Shown here piece after piece: positions 11,678-22,811 of a stretch of 64,000 nucleotides of DNA. Made by a program: the position numbers and the translations under genes. The stretch comes from Clarkia xantiana subsp. parviflora (Eukaryota > Streptophyta > Magnoliopsida > Myrtales > Onagraceae), in contig JAPTYO010000008.1 in the NCBI GenBank assembly GCA_036873135.1, positions 37,146,819 through 37,210,818 on the forward strand. Direction: 5' to 3'. A model generated the notes under the pieces. The model saw only the letters and a program-made list of their open reading frames with translations. It ran no database searches and was not told the origin of the DNA. Positions within the stretch are counted from its first letter, which is position 1. Each line of letters opens with the position of its first letter.

Positions 11678-12556
11678 GTGATTAAGACGGTAGAAGAAGC
11701 CATTCCCTTAGCAGAGGGATATAATTCATTTCAATTGTTAACTAGATCTCTTATAGAAAAACATCAAGAGAATCATAAATTTCTGCATGTAGGCTTAATT
11801 CAAGTCGGGTTAAATACATCCGCAATAATATGTGTGAGAGACAAAAGACATACTAAATTTTATGATTCCTTATTAGGAATAATTGAATCTAGTCTATGTG
11901 ATGGCCCTATATATTTTTCATGCTTTCCAAATTTTACTTTGTCATTAAATGACCCTAACCTCATGCATGCTCTCTGTCTTGACATTAAATCTGATGGTTT
12001 TAACATGATGCAAGGATCAGAGAACATAATTCTTATTTATAGAATTCAATATAAAGTTATGAACACCGCAGTACCAAAATTAAAAATGTTATCTACAGAT
12101 CCAAAAGGATCTACTACTCTATTTATTACAAACATTGCTAAAAGCAATTTAAAAGTCCCAAAAACTATTTCTTGGAGTCAGGTAAAATTAACTGAAAACT
12201 GGGTTTTAGATGGTGCTAGTGAACCTGTAAAACAGAAAAATCGTGAACTTGAAGAAATAATAGAATATCCAGATGGTAGCGTTGAAATTAGATTCTCTAG
12301 TAAGATAATAGCTCGCCTAAACCTAGGTCAAGATAGTCTTAATTCAGACCACAATAATTTCACCCAAGGAAGATTGTCTTTATCTTCTGCACCTATGTCC
12401 AATCCTGAAAAAGATAATATTGCAGGAACTAGGTTTACTACTGACGGTGTTAATCAACCTGAATATGTAGTTAATATACCACCCTCGGAGGCTAGATTTA
12501 AATCTCCAACACTTTCGGATATGGGCATATTTACAATTACCATTTCAAATAGATAA
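11678..12556 (+). pseudogene. Pararetrovirus movement-protein region
   Basis: A 292-codon open stretch homologous in pattern to the caulimovirid movement protein (30K family, cell-to-cell transport through plasmodesmata). Diagnostic blocks are GYNSFQLLTRSLIEKH, KFYDSLLGIIESSLCDGP and FPNFTLSLNDP. The frame is open upstream to the LTR junction, so the N-terminus was lost on integration. A stop at 12556 interrupts the polyprotein shortly before the coat region. Confidence 0.75.
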
Positions 12557-12563
12557 AAGGGTT

Positions 12564-13405
12564 TTGTTTAAACCCATGCCTTCCGAGAAACTTCATTTTA
12601 AATCTCAAAATACTGAGATGATAGAAGAACTTATGAAAAGATTAAGTAATCTTGGAATAAAAGAAAAGGATTGTGCTCCTTTGGGGCAAAACGAGTCTGA
12701 CAAATATTCTGAAACTTCTAATTCTGAAGAAGAAAAAATTGATCAGCTTGAAAAATTGTTCTTATCTGAACAACCCGAAGATCAGTTTCAAGTTAATAAG
12801 TTAACTTCTTATAAGAAGAAACTTGTTTACAATATTCCTGCAAAACCTTATTATCATAGGCCAACTCCCATTGACCTCCAACTTGAACAGCGTGACGAGT
12901 TCAATGCTGTTCAGTTTGATGGAAATTCAACTGCCGAATGGAATATTGATGGTATGACAGAGTACCAAATACAAACAGTGTTAATTACATGACCATGTAT
13001 GCGACTGCTTGTAGAACAAATGGTGCTTCAGATGAGAGTATTTGTAGGGCCTTAATTCAAGGCTTCACAGGTCAATTAAAAGGTTGGTGGGATTTTCACC
13101 TACCTGAAGAGGCTAAATTGCATATTATGCGAGCCATAAAAATTTAAACACAAAACGGACAACCTACCCAGGTTACTGATTGTGTCAACACGCTATTATA
13201 TACAATAGCAAAACATTTTATAGGGACTACATCTTTACAACTTGATAAATCTCAAGAACAATTGATGAATTTAAGATGTCAAAACTTATCTCAGTTTAAG
13301 TGGTATAAGGATGTTTTTCTTTCTAAAGTTTTTACTAGAGAAGATAGTCAAAATGAATTTTGGAAAGAAAAATTTTTATCTGGACTTCCTCATTTTTTTT
13401 CCTGA
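12564..13405 (+). pseudogene. Pararetrovirus coat-protein region, N-terminal part
   Basis: It opens with an acidic, Ser/Glu-rich segment and continues into the capsid core, recognisable by GFTGQLKGWWDF, a block typical of plant pararetroviral capsids. Stops at 12990 and 13145 and a stop/frame change near 13404 break it. No ORF covers the whole domain. Confidence 0.65.
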
Positions 13406-13591
13406 AAAGGTCCGTAATAGGATTAAGCAAAAACATAATGGAATTATTCCTTATTCCATATACACTTACGACGACTTGTCTTCTGAGATCGTCGCTGAGG
13501 GCATAAATTTATGCAATGAAATAAAATTACATCGCCAACTCCAAAAGGAGAAACTTATTGGAAAAGAATTATTGGTGATTTTTGTGAACAA

Positions 13592-15214
13592 ATGGGATTA
13601 CCCTCCATTGGTGATTCTAATAAGAAAAACAAATCTTACAAGAAAAAAACTAATAAAGTTTATGAAAACTTTAGTAAATATCCTAGGAAAAAATATATTC
13701 CTAAACGAAAGAAGAAAGAAAGACTCGAAAACCCTAAGCAAAAAACAGTTCCACTATGTTGGAAATGCCCGAAACCTGGCCATTATGCTAATAATTGTAA
13801 ATTGAAAAATAAAATTAATAGTCTAGATATTGATGAAGGACTAAAGAAAACTTTAGAAAAACTATTCCTTAATGAGGAAGGACAAGATTTAGAAGTGTCT
13901 GTTATTATAGATAAAAATAAATTTTACGCTGCAAATGAATCGGATCTGACCGATGAATCTGAATTTGAGGATGAGTCGAATGATTCTGATTGCAATGGAA
14001 ATTGTAATTATTACAAATCACTTTGCAAAGAAAATGGGTTATTTGTTCTTACCCATGAGCAAAACTTTATACTAGATATGATAGATCAAATTTCTGATCC
14101 GAAAGAAAGGAGAGAAAAGCTACAAAATTATATTGAGCAGTATAGTAAAAAACCTGAGAAGCAGTTAAAATTAAAAGAACCTGAGGCTTATAGTCTCAAA
14201 GAAATTCTAAGGAGAGCTAAGTCCCCTATAGAAGAAGACATTAGTGATTCTTCTTGTATTAATAATTTAATGCATGAAGTAAAAATTCTCAAAAAAGAAT
14301 TAAGTGATTTAAAATCCAGGGTTCTCATTTTAGAATCTAAAACAGATGAAGCAACTGACAGTGAAGAAGGAGAAAAATCTTTAGAAGCTATGAACTCCTT
14401 AACATTCGTCAATATGCTTGATAGAGTTATTACTCATAAATGGCATATCAAAGTCAACATTATTGTTCATAGAGAGTATTCTTTCTCCGTGATTGCAATG
14501 GTTGACTCTGGAGCAGACCTAGATTGTATCAATGAAGGACTTGTTCCGTCGAGATATTTCTCGAAAACAACTGAAATTCTAAATACTACTGATGGTAGTA
14601 AAATGCTTGTAAAATACAAGCTACAAATTACTGCAGTCTGCAATAAAGGAATTTGTTTAGAAATGCCATTTATAATGGTTAAAAATTTATCCCATCATGT
14701 TATTCTTGGAAATCCATTTCTTCATATGCTTTATCCTATTAAAAGCATTACTGAAGAAGGAATTGCAAGTACCGTTAATCAACAAGATATAACTTTCAAA
14801 TTTGTTACAGAACCTCGTTATCACGAGTTTGATTTGATACAAAAGAAAATAAAGAGAAAAGAAAATTTTCTAAGCTCCTTAACTCAAGAAATAAGCTATA
14901 AAAAGATAGCTGAAAAAATTCAAACATACTATATGATAGAAAAAATTTCTAATTTACAAAAATACATAGAAAATTCAGTTTGTTCTGATATTCCCAATGC
15001 CTTTTGGGAACGAAAGAAGCATGTGGTAAATTTACTATATGAACCAAACTTTGACGAAAGACAAATTCCAACAAAAGCTAGACCTATTGCTATGGGTCCT
15101 CGCCATTTAGAAATTTGTAAAAAAGAAATTGATGAGCTTTTAGCTAAAGGAATAATTAGAAAATCATATAGTCCATGGAGTTGTCCGGCATTTTATGTGG
15201 AGAATAAGGAATAA
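13592..15214 (+). pseudogene. Pararetrovirus capsid zinc knuckle, protease and RT start
   Basis: A 540-codon open stretch. Near residues 57-70 lies a CCHC zinc knuckle (CWKCPKPGHYANNC), followed by an acidic region. Around residues 300-400 is a retropepsin-like protease with an intact-looking VDSGAD motif and a VILGNPFL second block. The last 60 codons match the entry of reverse transcriptase (KARPIAMGPRHLEICKKEI, then SPWSCPAFYV). The catalytic YxDD part of RT is absent because the fragment ends. The true upstream coding sequence is in another frame. Confidence 0.75.
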
Positions 15215-15700
15215 GGAATAATGAATTCAATATGACAACTGGCAACCTACTTGCCGCCTTAGAGAAAGCCCTTCCTCTTAAGGAATGGAAAGATGGCGAC
15301 CTGCTTCGACCGCCATAAGAAAGCCTTCCTAGCAAAGGAAAGGTGAGGTGGCGACCTGCTTGTCAGCTGCTGACACCAACTCTGGACAGAAACCCTCCCA
15401 AGAGGGGAGCCGCCATTTGAAGTCGGTACTTTTCTCCTATAAATAGGAGAACACTTTCATTATTTACTTACTTACATACACGTACTTTTATAAGTATTCT
15501 CTAAAATTCAATTACTGACTTAAGCTTCGGAGTGGAATCAGGGGTCATCCCCACCCATTTTCTGGTCCTCGCCTACTACAAGCATCTAAAGGAAACTAAG
15601 TCCCCCTGAGGTCGACACAGACACCTAAAAGAGCTAGCCACAGACGAGATCTCGAAATCCATTACTAGAAGCTTTAGGCCACGACATTTTGATCCCAACA

Positions 15701-15859
15701 TCCATTTCGGGTTATACTCATATAACTTCTCGTAGAGAATTATATACGAGTAAAAGGTGAGAACCTATTGCACGAGCTGAAGGGGACAAAACCTCATATA
15801 TGAGTATGAAATATAAATGGTATTTTCTGTTAAACGATGATCCCTAATACGCCTCTAAC
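15701..15859. other. Unassigned stretch at E1/G1 boundary
   Basis: AT-rich stretch immediately right of G1 with repeated TATACTCATATAAC and CATATATGAGTATG words that are loosely inverted. No coding match; origin unclear. Confidence 0.35.
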
Positions 15860-16260
15860 GAATCAGATTGGCGGAGCATCTTAATCACACACTTCATGAA
15901 CATGGTCAGAACCATGATGTCGCAAGCTCAACTTCCAATCTCCTTCAAGGATGATGCGTTGTTGATTGCCACTCATGTAGTAAGATTATTCCTTAAAAGT
16001 ATCGGTGGGCACGACACCATATAAGCCGTGGACTGGTAAAGAGATGGATCTTACCAGGTTGCGACATTGGGGTTGCGCAGCATACACGCATCAAACCGAC
16101 AGCCGATTCGGCAAGTTGGGACCTAGAGGCCTGAAATGTATCTTTATAAAGTACTTTGAGAACTCTAAGGGATACGTGTCTGTGGCGACTCAATAAAATG
16201 GTGGCGTGGTTGAACATGAGTCCAGAGACGTTACGTTCCTTGAGGACGAATTTCCTAATC
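15860..16260 (+). pseudogene. E1 integrase C-terminal remnant
   Basis: Scattered frames correspond to the end of a copia integrase: a MDLTRLRHWGCAAYTH block (GCPA/GCAAY motif), PRGLKCIFIKY and GYVSVATQ. These are the conserved residues following the catalytic core. The core D,D,E residues lie upstream and are not present. Frame changes and a stop at 16194 mark it as dead. Confidence 0.65.
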
Positions 16261-16553
16261 TTGGTATCAAAAAGAATGAAGTCTTGATTGAACTAGAACG
16301 AGATGATTGTAGTCAGGTCCCACTTACTTCGAGTGGCATATTTGAGGCGGCAAAACCAGTGAACGACATGGTAAATGAGAATTGAGACATTTTCATAATA
16401 AATCCAGTGGGAGGGGTCAATCCAACCATGCAGATCAATGTTGCTGCAGGTGTGAATCAAGTAGAACCTGATCATCATGTTGCTGAACCGTTGGATTAGA
16501 ATCCTACAATTCCTCAACTACCTACTGGTAACAGTGGGAGTAGGACAACCAAC

Positions 16554-16844
16554 TTGGTTCCTGGTCCTTGTGACCGTGGAATTCATCTCGGAGGTAGCAT
16601 CCCGAGACTAAGAGGTCGCCCAAGAAAAGTTTTAGTTGAAGGTTCAAGAAACGCCCTTTTTCCCAGTGGGAGTATTGTTCCTAGTGGGAGCGTTGTTCCT
16701 AGTGGGAGTATTGTTCCTAATGGGAGTATAGTTCAATTTCAAGATGGGAATGTTGAGCCTAGACGTAATCAAAGGCACCAAACTTCTCCAAAGAAGTATC
16801 CTATCGAGAAGGGTGAATTATTCACCCTGACTTCAGTTGATTAA
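16554..16844 (+). pseudogene. E1 integrase-RT linker with 18-bp repeats
   Basis: A proline/arginine-rich linker (RLRGRPRKV) between integrase and RT. Between about 16667 and 16740 an 18-bp unit CCTAGTGGGAGTATTGTT is repeated four times, giving PSGSIV-type peptide repeats. The unit contains AGTGGGAG, the core of this family's own polypurine tract. It ends at a stop before RT. Confidence 0.55.
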
Positions 16845-16964
16845 GAGGTAAAGGTTAAACAAGATTTAGAAGGACCTTAAGGGAAGTAATAGAGGAAAGA
16901 ATTGGAGGAAGAGATCGCCTCTATGAAAGCCTATTCTGAAATTAAGACTCATTGTTGATGGAAA

Positions 16965-17800
16965 CGTTGAGTGATACAAAGCTCGACTGGTTGCGAAAGG
17001 ATATACTCAACTCCATGGAGTGGACTTTAATGAGACATACTCATCGACTGTGCGTTACACCACAGTTCGGGCAATTCTGACACTGGTTGCTAGCCTCGAT
17101 CTGGAGCAGCACCAAATAGATGTTAAGACTGCATTCCTTCATGGAAACTTGGAGGAAAAGATCTACATGTAGTAACCGGAGGGTTTCATGACCCCTGGGT
17201 AAGAACGTAAAGTTTGTAAACTCCAAAGATCAACATATGGTCTTAAACAATCGTCTCGACAATGGTTTCTCAGGTTCCACGAGGAAATCGTTGGCAACAG
17301 ATTCGTGAATCTTCATGAGGATCCCTGCGTGTACACCAAGATATCTGAGTCTAAGTATGTTGTCTTGACGTTATACGTCGATGACATACTCATCGTCGTG
17401 AACGACGTGAGTTATTTAAATGAATCAAAGTCCTGGCTGGCATCTGTATTTGAGATGAAGGACATGGGAGAAGCCACGTACATCTTGGGCATTAAGATTG
17501 CTAGGGATCGGGTTGCTCGTAAACTATGTCTTTCCCAAGAAGCCTATATCAACAAATTATTGAGAAGGTTCAATCTCCAAGATGCCAAACCTGTGGATAC
17601 GCCGGTCGTGTTTGGGTGCGCTCTGTCGAAGCGTGGGGGCCCAAAAGACAAAGCAGAGCATGAACAAATGAAAAGTGCAGAGTACCTCAGTATGGTTGGC
17701 AGTCTGATGTACGCCATAAAATGCAAACGTCCAAATGTCTGTTACGTTGTGGGCTTAGTAGCACGTTTCCAATTGGACCCTGGATATCAACATTTATGAG
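16965..17800 (+). pseudogene. E1 reverse transcriptase
   Basis: Copia-type RT. Blocks in order are [43 protein letters not shown] and the catalytic YVDD within LYVDDILIVVND. The 17305-17799 stretch is open for 164 codons and includes YVDD, EMKDMGEATYILGIKIARDR and the KPVDTPVV thumb. Upstream there are at least three stops, so it is inactive. Confidence 0.8.
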
Positions 17801-18346
17801 CCGTAAAATGAATTTTTATATATCTGAAAGATACTATCGACTATGGACTGTGCTATGAGGGTAGTAACCTTGAATTGTCTGGGTTCAATGACGCCGACCA
17901 TGGTGGCGGTATAGATGATCGTAAGTCCACCTCATGAGGAGTATTTCTCCTTGCTAATGTCGCCATTCATGGATGAGCAAGAAGCAATCATGTCTCGCCC
18001 TGTCTACAATGGAATCCGAATTCGTAGCCCTCTCTAAGAATGCACAGGATGCTGTCTGGCTAAAGAGACTCTTGACTGCTCTACTTGAAGTCGAGGACAG
18101 GAGTAAACCCGTGAGGATTTACTCTGACAGTCAAGCAGCTATAGCGGCAGTTAAGAATCCAAAGTACCATAGTAGGACGAAACACATTACCGTTAAATAA
18201 TATTATGCGAAAAGTATGGTAGAAGATAAATTAATCATATTAGAATACTTTTCCTCTGAGAGTATGGTGGCAGGCCCATTGACCAAACCATTACGCAGAG
18301 AAGTTTTCGAAAAGCATGTCAAAATGTTTGGACTACGTAGGGTTTA
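17801..18346 (+). pseudogene. E1 RNase H
   Basis: Copia RNase H, with SCLALSTMESEFVALSKNAQ (catalytic Glu region) and YSDSQAAIAAVKNPKYHSRT, ending in the usual ADPLTKPL-type tail (here AGPLTKPLRRE). Frame changes at 17800-17975 and a stop at 18198-18200 break it. Confidence 0.78.
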
Positions 18347-19425
18347 AGAGGTTTGTATTGTGTCAATAACATTTTTGAGCTTTTAAATAAAAGAATTGCA
18401 ATTTGAGTTTATGATTTTTACGACGTCATGATGGTTGAATTACATCGGATTTATGGTCTATAAACTAGTCATTGGAGTGTAAAACCTCCCAATAAAATAT
18501 GTTGAATGTGGGCATTGCCTCGTCACACGGACACGGTCGTCTTGATAGAGAGGGAACATCTACCTTGTCAAGACCGACTGTTTCGAAAGATAAACCTGGT
18601 TAAGCAAAACGATCATTTGGTTTCGGAGTAACACGACATGATCATAGTTTTGCGAATCGCCGTGATGAACTATGTTCATCGGAAGCCACATTTAGGGCCA
18701 GATGAAAATCTGCGATAGCATATGACATTTCCCACTACTGACAATATGTAAGTTAAGGTTATTCCATCGACGCGTACTTCATACTGCGCGTGCCAAGTTC
18801 GACCACGGGGTCAGGCTCAGTTGTGATAGATGGAATCATTCGAGGTTCTGATGGGCGGAAACTTCTTCACCTTGAGTGTGTGACTGATCCCAGGTGCTTT
18901 CTGAAGGAGCACCCGAAGTATCCTTACCACTCACAACTCGTATCTAAGGTTGGGCTCAATGTTCGCCTCCAGGCGTACGAACGCAGTTCCCAAACAAAAA
19001 GGCCCAGTGACCACGTACTGGAAACCGGTTGAGTTTAACCAAGGATATGAGCAATGGGGATGGTCATGTAAACCTGTAATTCTCCAACTATTGTATTCAC
19101 TAGGTGGCCACAAACCGGATATTAGTTGAAGGTTATGAATACTTGTACTGATTCCTTGGAGAAGTGTTCCTATGTGGAAACTAGGCAATTGGAGAATAAC
19201 AGTTGACCATTGATATAGCGCGGCACAGAGATGTAACGGGTTGATAACAGATTGGAAATCAACGTTCCGCGGACGCTACAACACTCTTAACCGATGAGTA
19301 GCACCATGTTTGTTCTGTCTGCCGGTCGCACGGCAAACCTCGTATGAAAAATTCGGAAGATTAAATGTTGATGTGTTGGTTGACAACATATTAACAGGCA
19401 CCCTCCCATTTCGGCGAGTGGGAGC
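18347..19425 (+). other. E1 long 3' UTR
   Basis: A 1.08-kb noncoding stretch between the RNase H stop and the LTR. It resembles the corresponding stretches of E3 (23571-24699) and E2 (42669-43854). Conserved words are CGACGTCAT, CTATAAACTAG, AATGTGGGC, GTTCGACCACGGGGTCA, ACTAGGTGGCCAC and AACCGGATATTAGTTGAAGG, then the polypurine tract. Copia elements often have short UTRs; this long conserved block is notable. Confidence 0.7.
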
Positions 19426-20014
19426 TGTTGGCATTTGGTGAATGGGCCGCCTTAATAGGAGCCCTTTAATATAAGCCCAACACCTAAGTGATTGGGTAAT
19501 GTCACATTAAGGATTTTGGGCCTTGCCTAAAATTTCAATTGATATGAGAGGCCCAAAATTGGGCATCCCCTTTAACACATAGGTCGGCCGAATTATGGTG
19601 TAGGGTTAAGGTGGGTTTTTGCCCACCTCCTCTATAAATAGAGAGTGTCGGGGATTTCTTTAGGGTTAATCACTTTCTCCCTTTTAGTTGAGACTAAAGA
19701 AATCCCTATCCCTCACACCTACATATTTCGGCCGAACCACCTAGAGCTATGAGGTGCCAAATTGGTTTGAGCAATCAACCCGGAGATCCATCCTGCCAAA
19801 GAATTGAAAGAGGCTTTGCTGTGGAGACCATTCCGTATAGGTGATTCCTTAACAAGAATCTTTACAGGATCCGTCAGAGGACCACGAACTCCCCTCAAGA
19901 TCTTGGGTCTACAGAAAGAAAGAAACTGGTATGTGTCCCTATTCCGCTGTGTAATTAGTTTACCTGGCATGTACACGTATTTTGTTCTGTAGTAAATATC
20001 CCCTATTTTCAACA
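19426..20014 (+). repeat. Copia LTR between E1 and E2
   Basis: TGTTGGCATTT...TTTTCAACA, 589 bp, TATA box TATAAATA at 19633-19640. The left side is the E1 polypurine tract (so it is E1's 3' LTR); the right side is E2 reverse transcriptase with no primer site. It is the same family as 43855-44433. Confidence 0.8.
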
Positions 20015-20527
20015 CTTCCTTCATGGAAATTTGGAAGAAGAGATCTACATGAAGCAACCAAAGGGTTTTGTATCCCCTAGTAATGAACATAAAGTTTATA
20101 AGCTTCAAAGATCGATCTATGGTCTTAAACAATCTTCCCGGCAATGGTACCACAGGTTCCACAAAGAAATATTGGCAACGAATTCGTGAATCTTCACAAG
20201 GATCCATGCGTGTACACTAAGACCTCTAGGTCAAAGTATATCGACTTGACGTTATACGTCGATGAAATCCTTATTGTCGCGAATGATGTAAGTTATTTTA
20301 GGAAATCAAACTCCTGGTTAGCATCTGTATTTGAGATGAAATACATGGGTGAAGCCACTTACATACTAGGCATTAAGATTGCTAGAGATCGTGGTGCTCG
20401 AAAATTATGTCTTTCACAGGAAGCCTATATCAACAAATTTTTGAGAAGGTTCAATCTCTATGATGCAAAACCAGTGGATACGCCGGTTGTATATGGGTGT
20501 GCGATGTCAAAGCGTTATGGCCCAAAG
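20015..20527 (+). pseudogene. E2 RT, first piece
   Basis: Starts at [18 protein letters not shown] and runs through [14 protein letters not shown] to the catalytic box, which reads YVDEILI: the second catalytic Asp is Glu. It continues through YILGIKIARDRGARKLC to CAMSKRYGPKC, where E3 interrupts it. One frame change near 20170. The RT N-terminal part is missing. Confidence 0.75.
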
Positions 20528-21114
20528 TGTAAGCATATGGTGATGGGCGTCGTAAATGGAAGCCCATTATATGTATATGTTACCTAAGTTAATTGGGTAC
20601 ATGTCACATTAAGATATTGGGCCACACTCAAATCCAAATTGACATGAGAGGCCCAAAATTGGGCCTCCCTATGCATAGTGGCCGGCCGAAATTAATAGGT
20701 GGGTAAAGTGGACTTTTGTCCACTTTACTCCTCCTATATATATGTGGTGTTAGGGGTTTTATTAGGTTAATCCTTAATCCTTCATTTGAGTGTTTTAGAG
20801 AGAAAACCCCTCCTCCCCAGAGACACCACACTTCGGCCGAACCACATCACCACCACCAAGGTTGTGCCAATTTGCCTTCGAGCAAACACTCCGGAGATCG
20901 ATCTGAGGCTTTGCTATGGAGAATATACTTCGTAGGGCTTCCTTAACAAGAACTCCTACGGGTGCCGACCGGAGGATCGTGAACTCCCTTCTGCAAGGAT
21001 CTTGGGACTACGGACTACATTTGAGGTATGTGCGAATCTTCCGCTGCGTAATTTCGATTACTAGCATGTACCATGGTTTTAGTATCCGTAGTGATTACTC
21101 CCCATAGTCAAACG
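20528..21114 (+). repeat. E3 5' LTR
   Basis: 587 bp. TATA-like TATATATATG at 20735-20744. A 16-bp hairpin GTGGACTTTTGTCCAC lies just upstream of the TATA and is conserved in the 3' LTR. The terminal bases are altered (AACG instead of AACA). Confidence 0.82.
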
Positions 21115-22239
21115 AAGAAGGATGAAGTCGGTTAAACGATTTTCCTTCCAAACGCCTTGAACGATAAGTCAGGCTAGGCATTCAAATCAAGTAAAACACA
21201 CTTCAAGAAGCACAGTTCAAGAACATAATATTAGAGTCAATCTATCAAGCGTTCCCTATGGGATGAACAAGATGACTCACATGTATGTAAATTGTGCTCC
21301 AATGAAATCGGTATGACGCGACGCTATAAAAGCTAAAGAATGATAATGAGTTAAATCATGTCATCGTGCGACATTAAATTGCGCACTAAACACGTATTTA
21401 GGACAAGGGTACGTAACCTACTCTTAGAAAATATATGTTTAAAGCTTTTGAAAAAGGTGTCGTGATCGAACATGAGACATTACTTGAGGACGGATTTCCA
21501 ATGCATGATCAGTTTCAAACTGATATAGTCTTGATCAAACTAGAGCAGTAACGCTGAGACTGGGAGAGATTTGAACCGGCAACTCAAGTGAATGACATGG
21601 TAAATGATAATGGAAACATTTTCATAATAAATCCAGTGGGAGGAATAAACCCTACCACATGAGATCACTGTTTCCGCAGAGACGAATCAAGTAGAACCTG
21701 ATATTCAAATTCCTAAACCAAGAATGCCACAACTTCCTAGACTACCCATTGTTTCCAGTGGGAGTGATCCGACCAACTTGGTTCCAGGTCCCAGTGATCA
21801 AGGAATTCATTTCGGAAATAAAACCCCGAGACCAAGAGGTCGTCCAAGGAAAGTTGTAGGTCAAGGTTTCAAGCACTGCTCTTGTTCCCAATGTAATAAA
21901 TGCTCTGATAAGAGGCATTATTCCGAGTGGGAGAAATGTTCAGACTCAAGATGGGATTAACCAGCCTAGACGAAAGTCAAAGGCATCAAACCCAATGAAT
22001 AGGGTGATAACCTCTCTCTAACAATTGTTAGTAAGCATTGGAAAGACCCCAAGTGGAGAAATGGAGGAAAACAATAAAAGAAATAGATCGCCTAAATGAA
22101 ATCCATTATAGTCTGTAGTTGATTTACCTGCTAACCACAAGGGCGCAAGGATAAGGTGAGTCCTGAAAGAAGGCTAACCACTGATGGAAAAGGTTGGGAG
22201 GTGCAAAACCCGACTTGTTACAAAAGGATAAACCCAACT
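21115..22239 (+). pseudogene. E3 degenerate internal region (integrase tail and linker)
   Basis: No primer site is recognisable after the LTR. At 21724-21960 a linker frame encodes PTNLVPGPSDQGIHF and RPRGRPRKV, equivalent to the E1 linker. Upstream (21440-21640) are weak traces of the integrase C-terminus. Gag, protease and the integrase core are absent, so E3 was already non-autonomous or has suffered a large deletion. Confidence 0.5.
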
Positions 22240-22811
22240 TCACGGAATTGACTTTGACAAAATAAACTCATCGACTGTGCGTAAAACCACAGTTAGGGCC
22301 AGTGATGGTCCTGGTAGCATGCCTCGATTTTGAGCTGCACCAAATGGATGTTAAGACCGCATTCTTCCACGGAAACCTGGAGGAAGAGATCTACATGGAG
22401 CAACCGGAGGGTTTCATTACTCCTGGTAACGAACGTAAAGCTTGTAAACTTCAAAGGTCCATCAACGGTTTTAAACAGTCGTCTCGACAATGGTACCTTA
22501 AATTCCACGAGAAAATCGTAGGAAACGGATTCGTGAACCTTCACGAGAATCCGTGCGTGTATTATAAGACCTCCGGGTCTAAGTATGTCATCTTAACCTT
22601 ATATGTGGATGACATACTCATTGCCGCAAACAATGTGAGTTTTATGAACAAGTCAAAGTCATGGTTGGCATCTTTATTTGAGATGAAATACATGGGAGAA
22701 GCCACGTACATCGTGGGCATTAAAATTTCTAGAGATCGGGCTGCCCGAAAATTATGTCTGTCTCAAGAAGCCTATATCAACAAATTGTGGAATCAGATTA
22801 CAAGATGCTAA
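22240..22811 (+). pseudogene. E3 reverse transcriptase
   Basis: Open for 169 codons from 22302: DFELHQMDVKTAFFHGNLEE, SRQWYLKFHEKIVGNGF, LYVDDILIAANN (intact YVDD), EMKYMGEATYIVGIKISRDR. It ends at a stop after YINKLWNQITRC, where E1 and E2 continue into the thumb, indicating a small frame-shifting change near 22785-22810. The region before 22302 has stops. Confidence 0.78.

Larger units (their letters stand above)
11652..15231 (+). mobile_element. Endogenous pararetrovirus fragment (Caulimoviridae)
   Basis: About 3.6 kb with gene order movement protein, coat protein with zinc knuckle, aspartic protease, and the beginning of reverse transcriptase, as in caulimovirids that encode these on one polyprotein. 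It begins inside the movement-protein region and stops just inside RT, so both viral ends are missing. It carries stops and frame changes and cannot encode a functional virus. The left junction shares GAAGAA(A/C)CTTT with the LTR; the right junction carries an AATAAGGAATAAGG-like filler. No flanking duplication is seen. Genus is unresolved; a petuvirus-like order is possible. Confidence 0.82.
4492..15700 (+). mobile_element. Ty3/gypsy element G1 (Tat-like, no pol)
   Basis: Full structural unit with 5' LTR (4492-5193), primer site, gag, protease, a 97-bp tandem array, antisense reading frames, polypurine tract (11398-11409) and 3' LTR (11410-15700). LTR ends are TGTTGGG and CCCAACA. Reverse transcriptase, RNase H and integrase are absent, so the element is non-autonomous. 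Without the pararetrovirus insertion in its 3' LTR it would be about 7.6 kb. The flanks (ACCGAT on the left, TCCATT on the right) show no target duplication, suggesting later rearrangement at an edge. Antisense ORFs before the 3' LTR are characteristic of the Tat lineage. Confidence 0.8.
11410..15700 (+). repeat. G1 3' LTR, interrupted
   Basis: LTR sequence runs 11410-11651 and resumes at 15232-15700 (TATA box TATAAATA at 15438-15445, end CCCAACA). The interruption is the pararetroviral fragment. Relative to the 5' LTR, about 13 bp around CCTCCTAAGGA are missing at the junction, so integration removed a few bases of LTR. Confidence 0.85.
15701..20014 (+). mobile_element. Copia element E1, 3' part
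   Basis: Integrase C-terminal remnant, linker, RT, RNase H, a long 3' UTR, polypurine tract (GGCGAGTGGGAGC) and one LTR (19426-20014). The 5' LTR, gag, protease and integrase core are missing; the left edge abuts the G1 3' LTR. Many stops. It belongs to the same family as E2 and is close to E3. Confidence 0.75.

Noticed and set aside
4486..15706. Target-site duplication of G1
   Set aside because: Flanks ACCGAT and TCCATT do not match.
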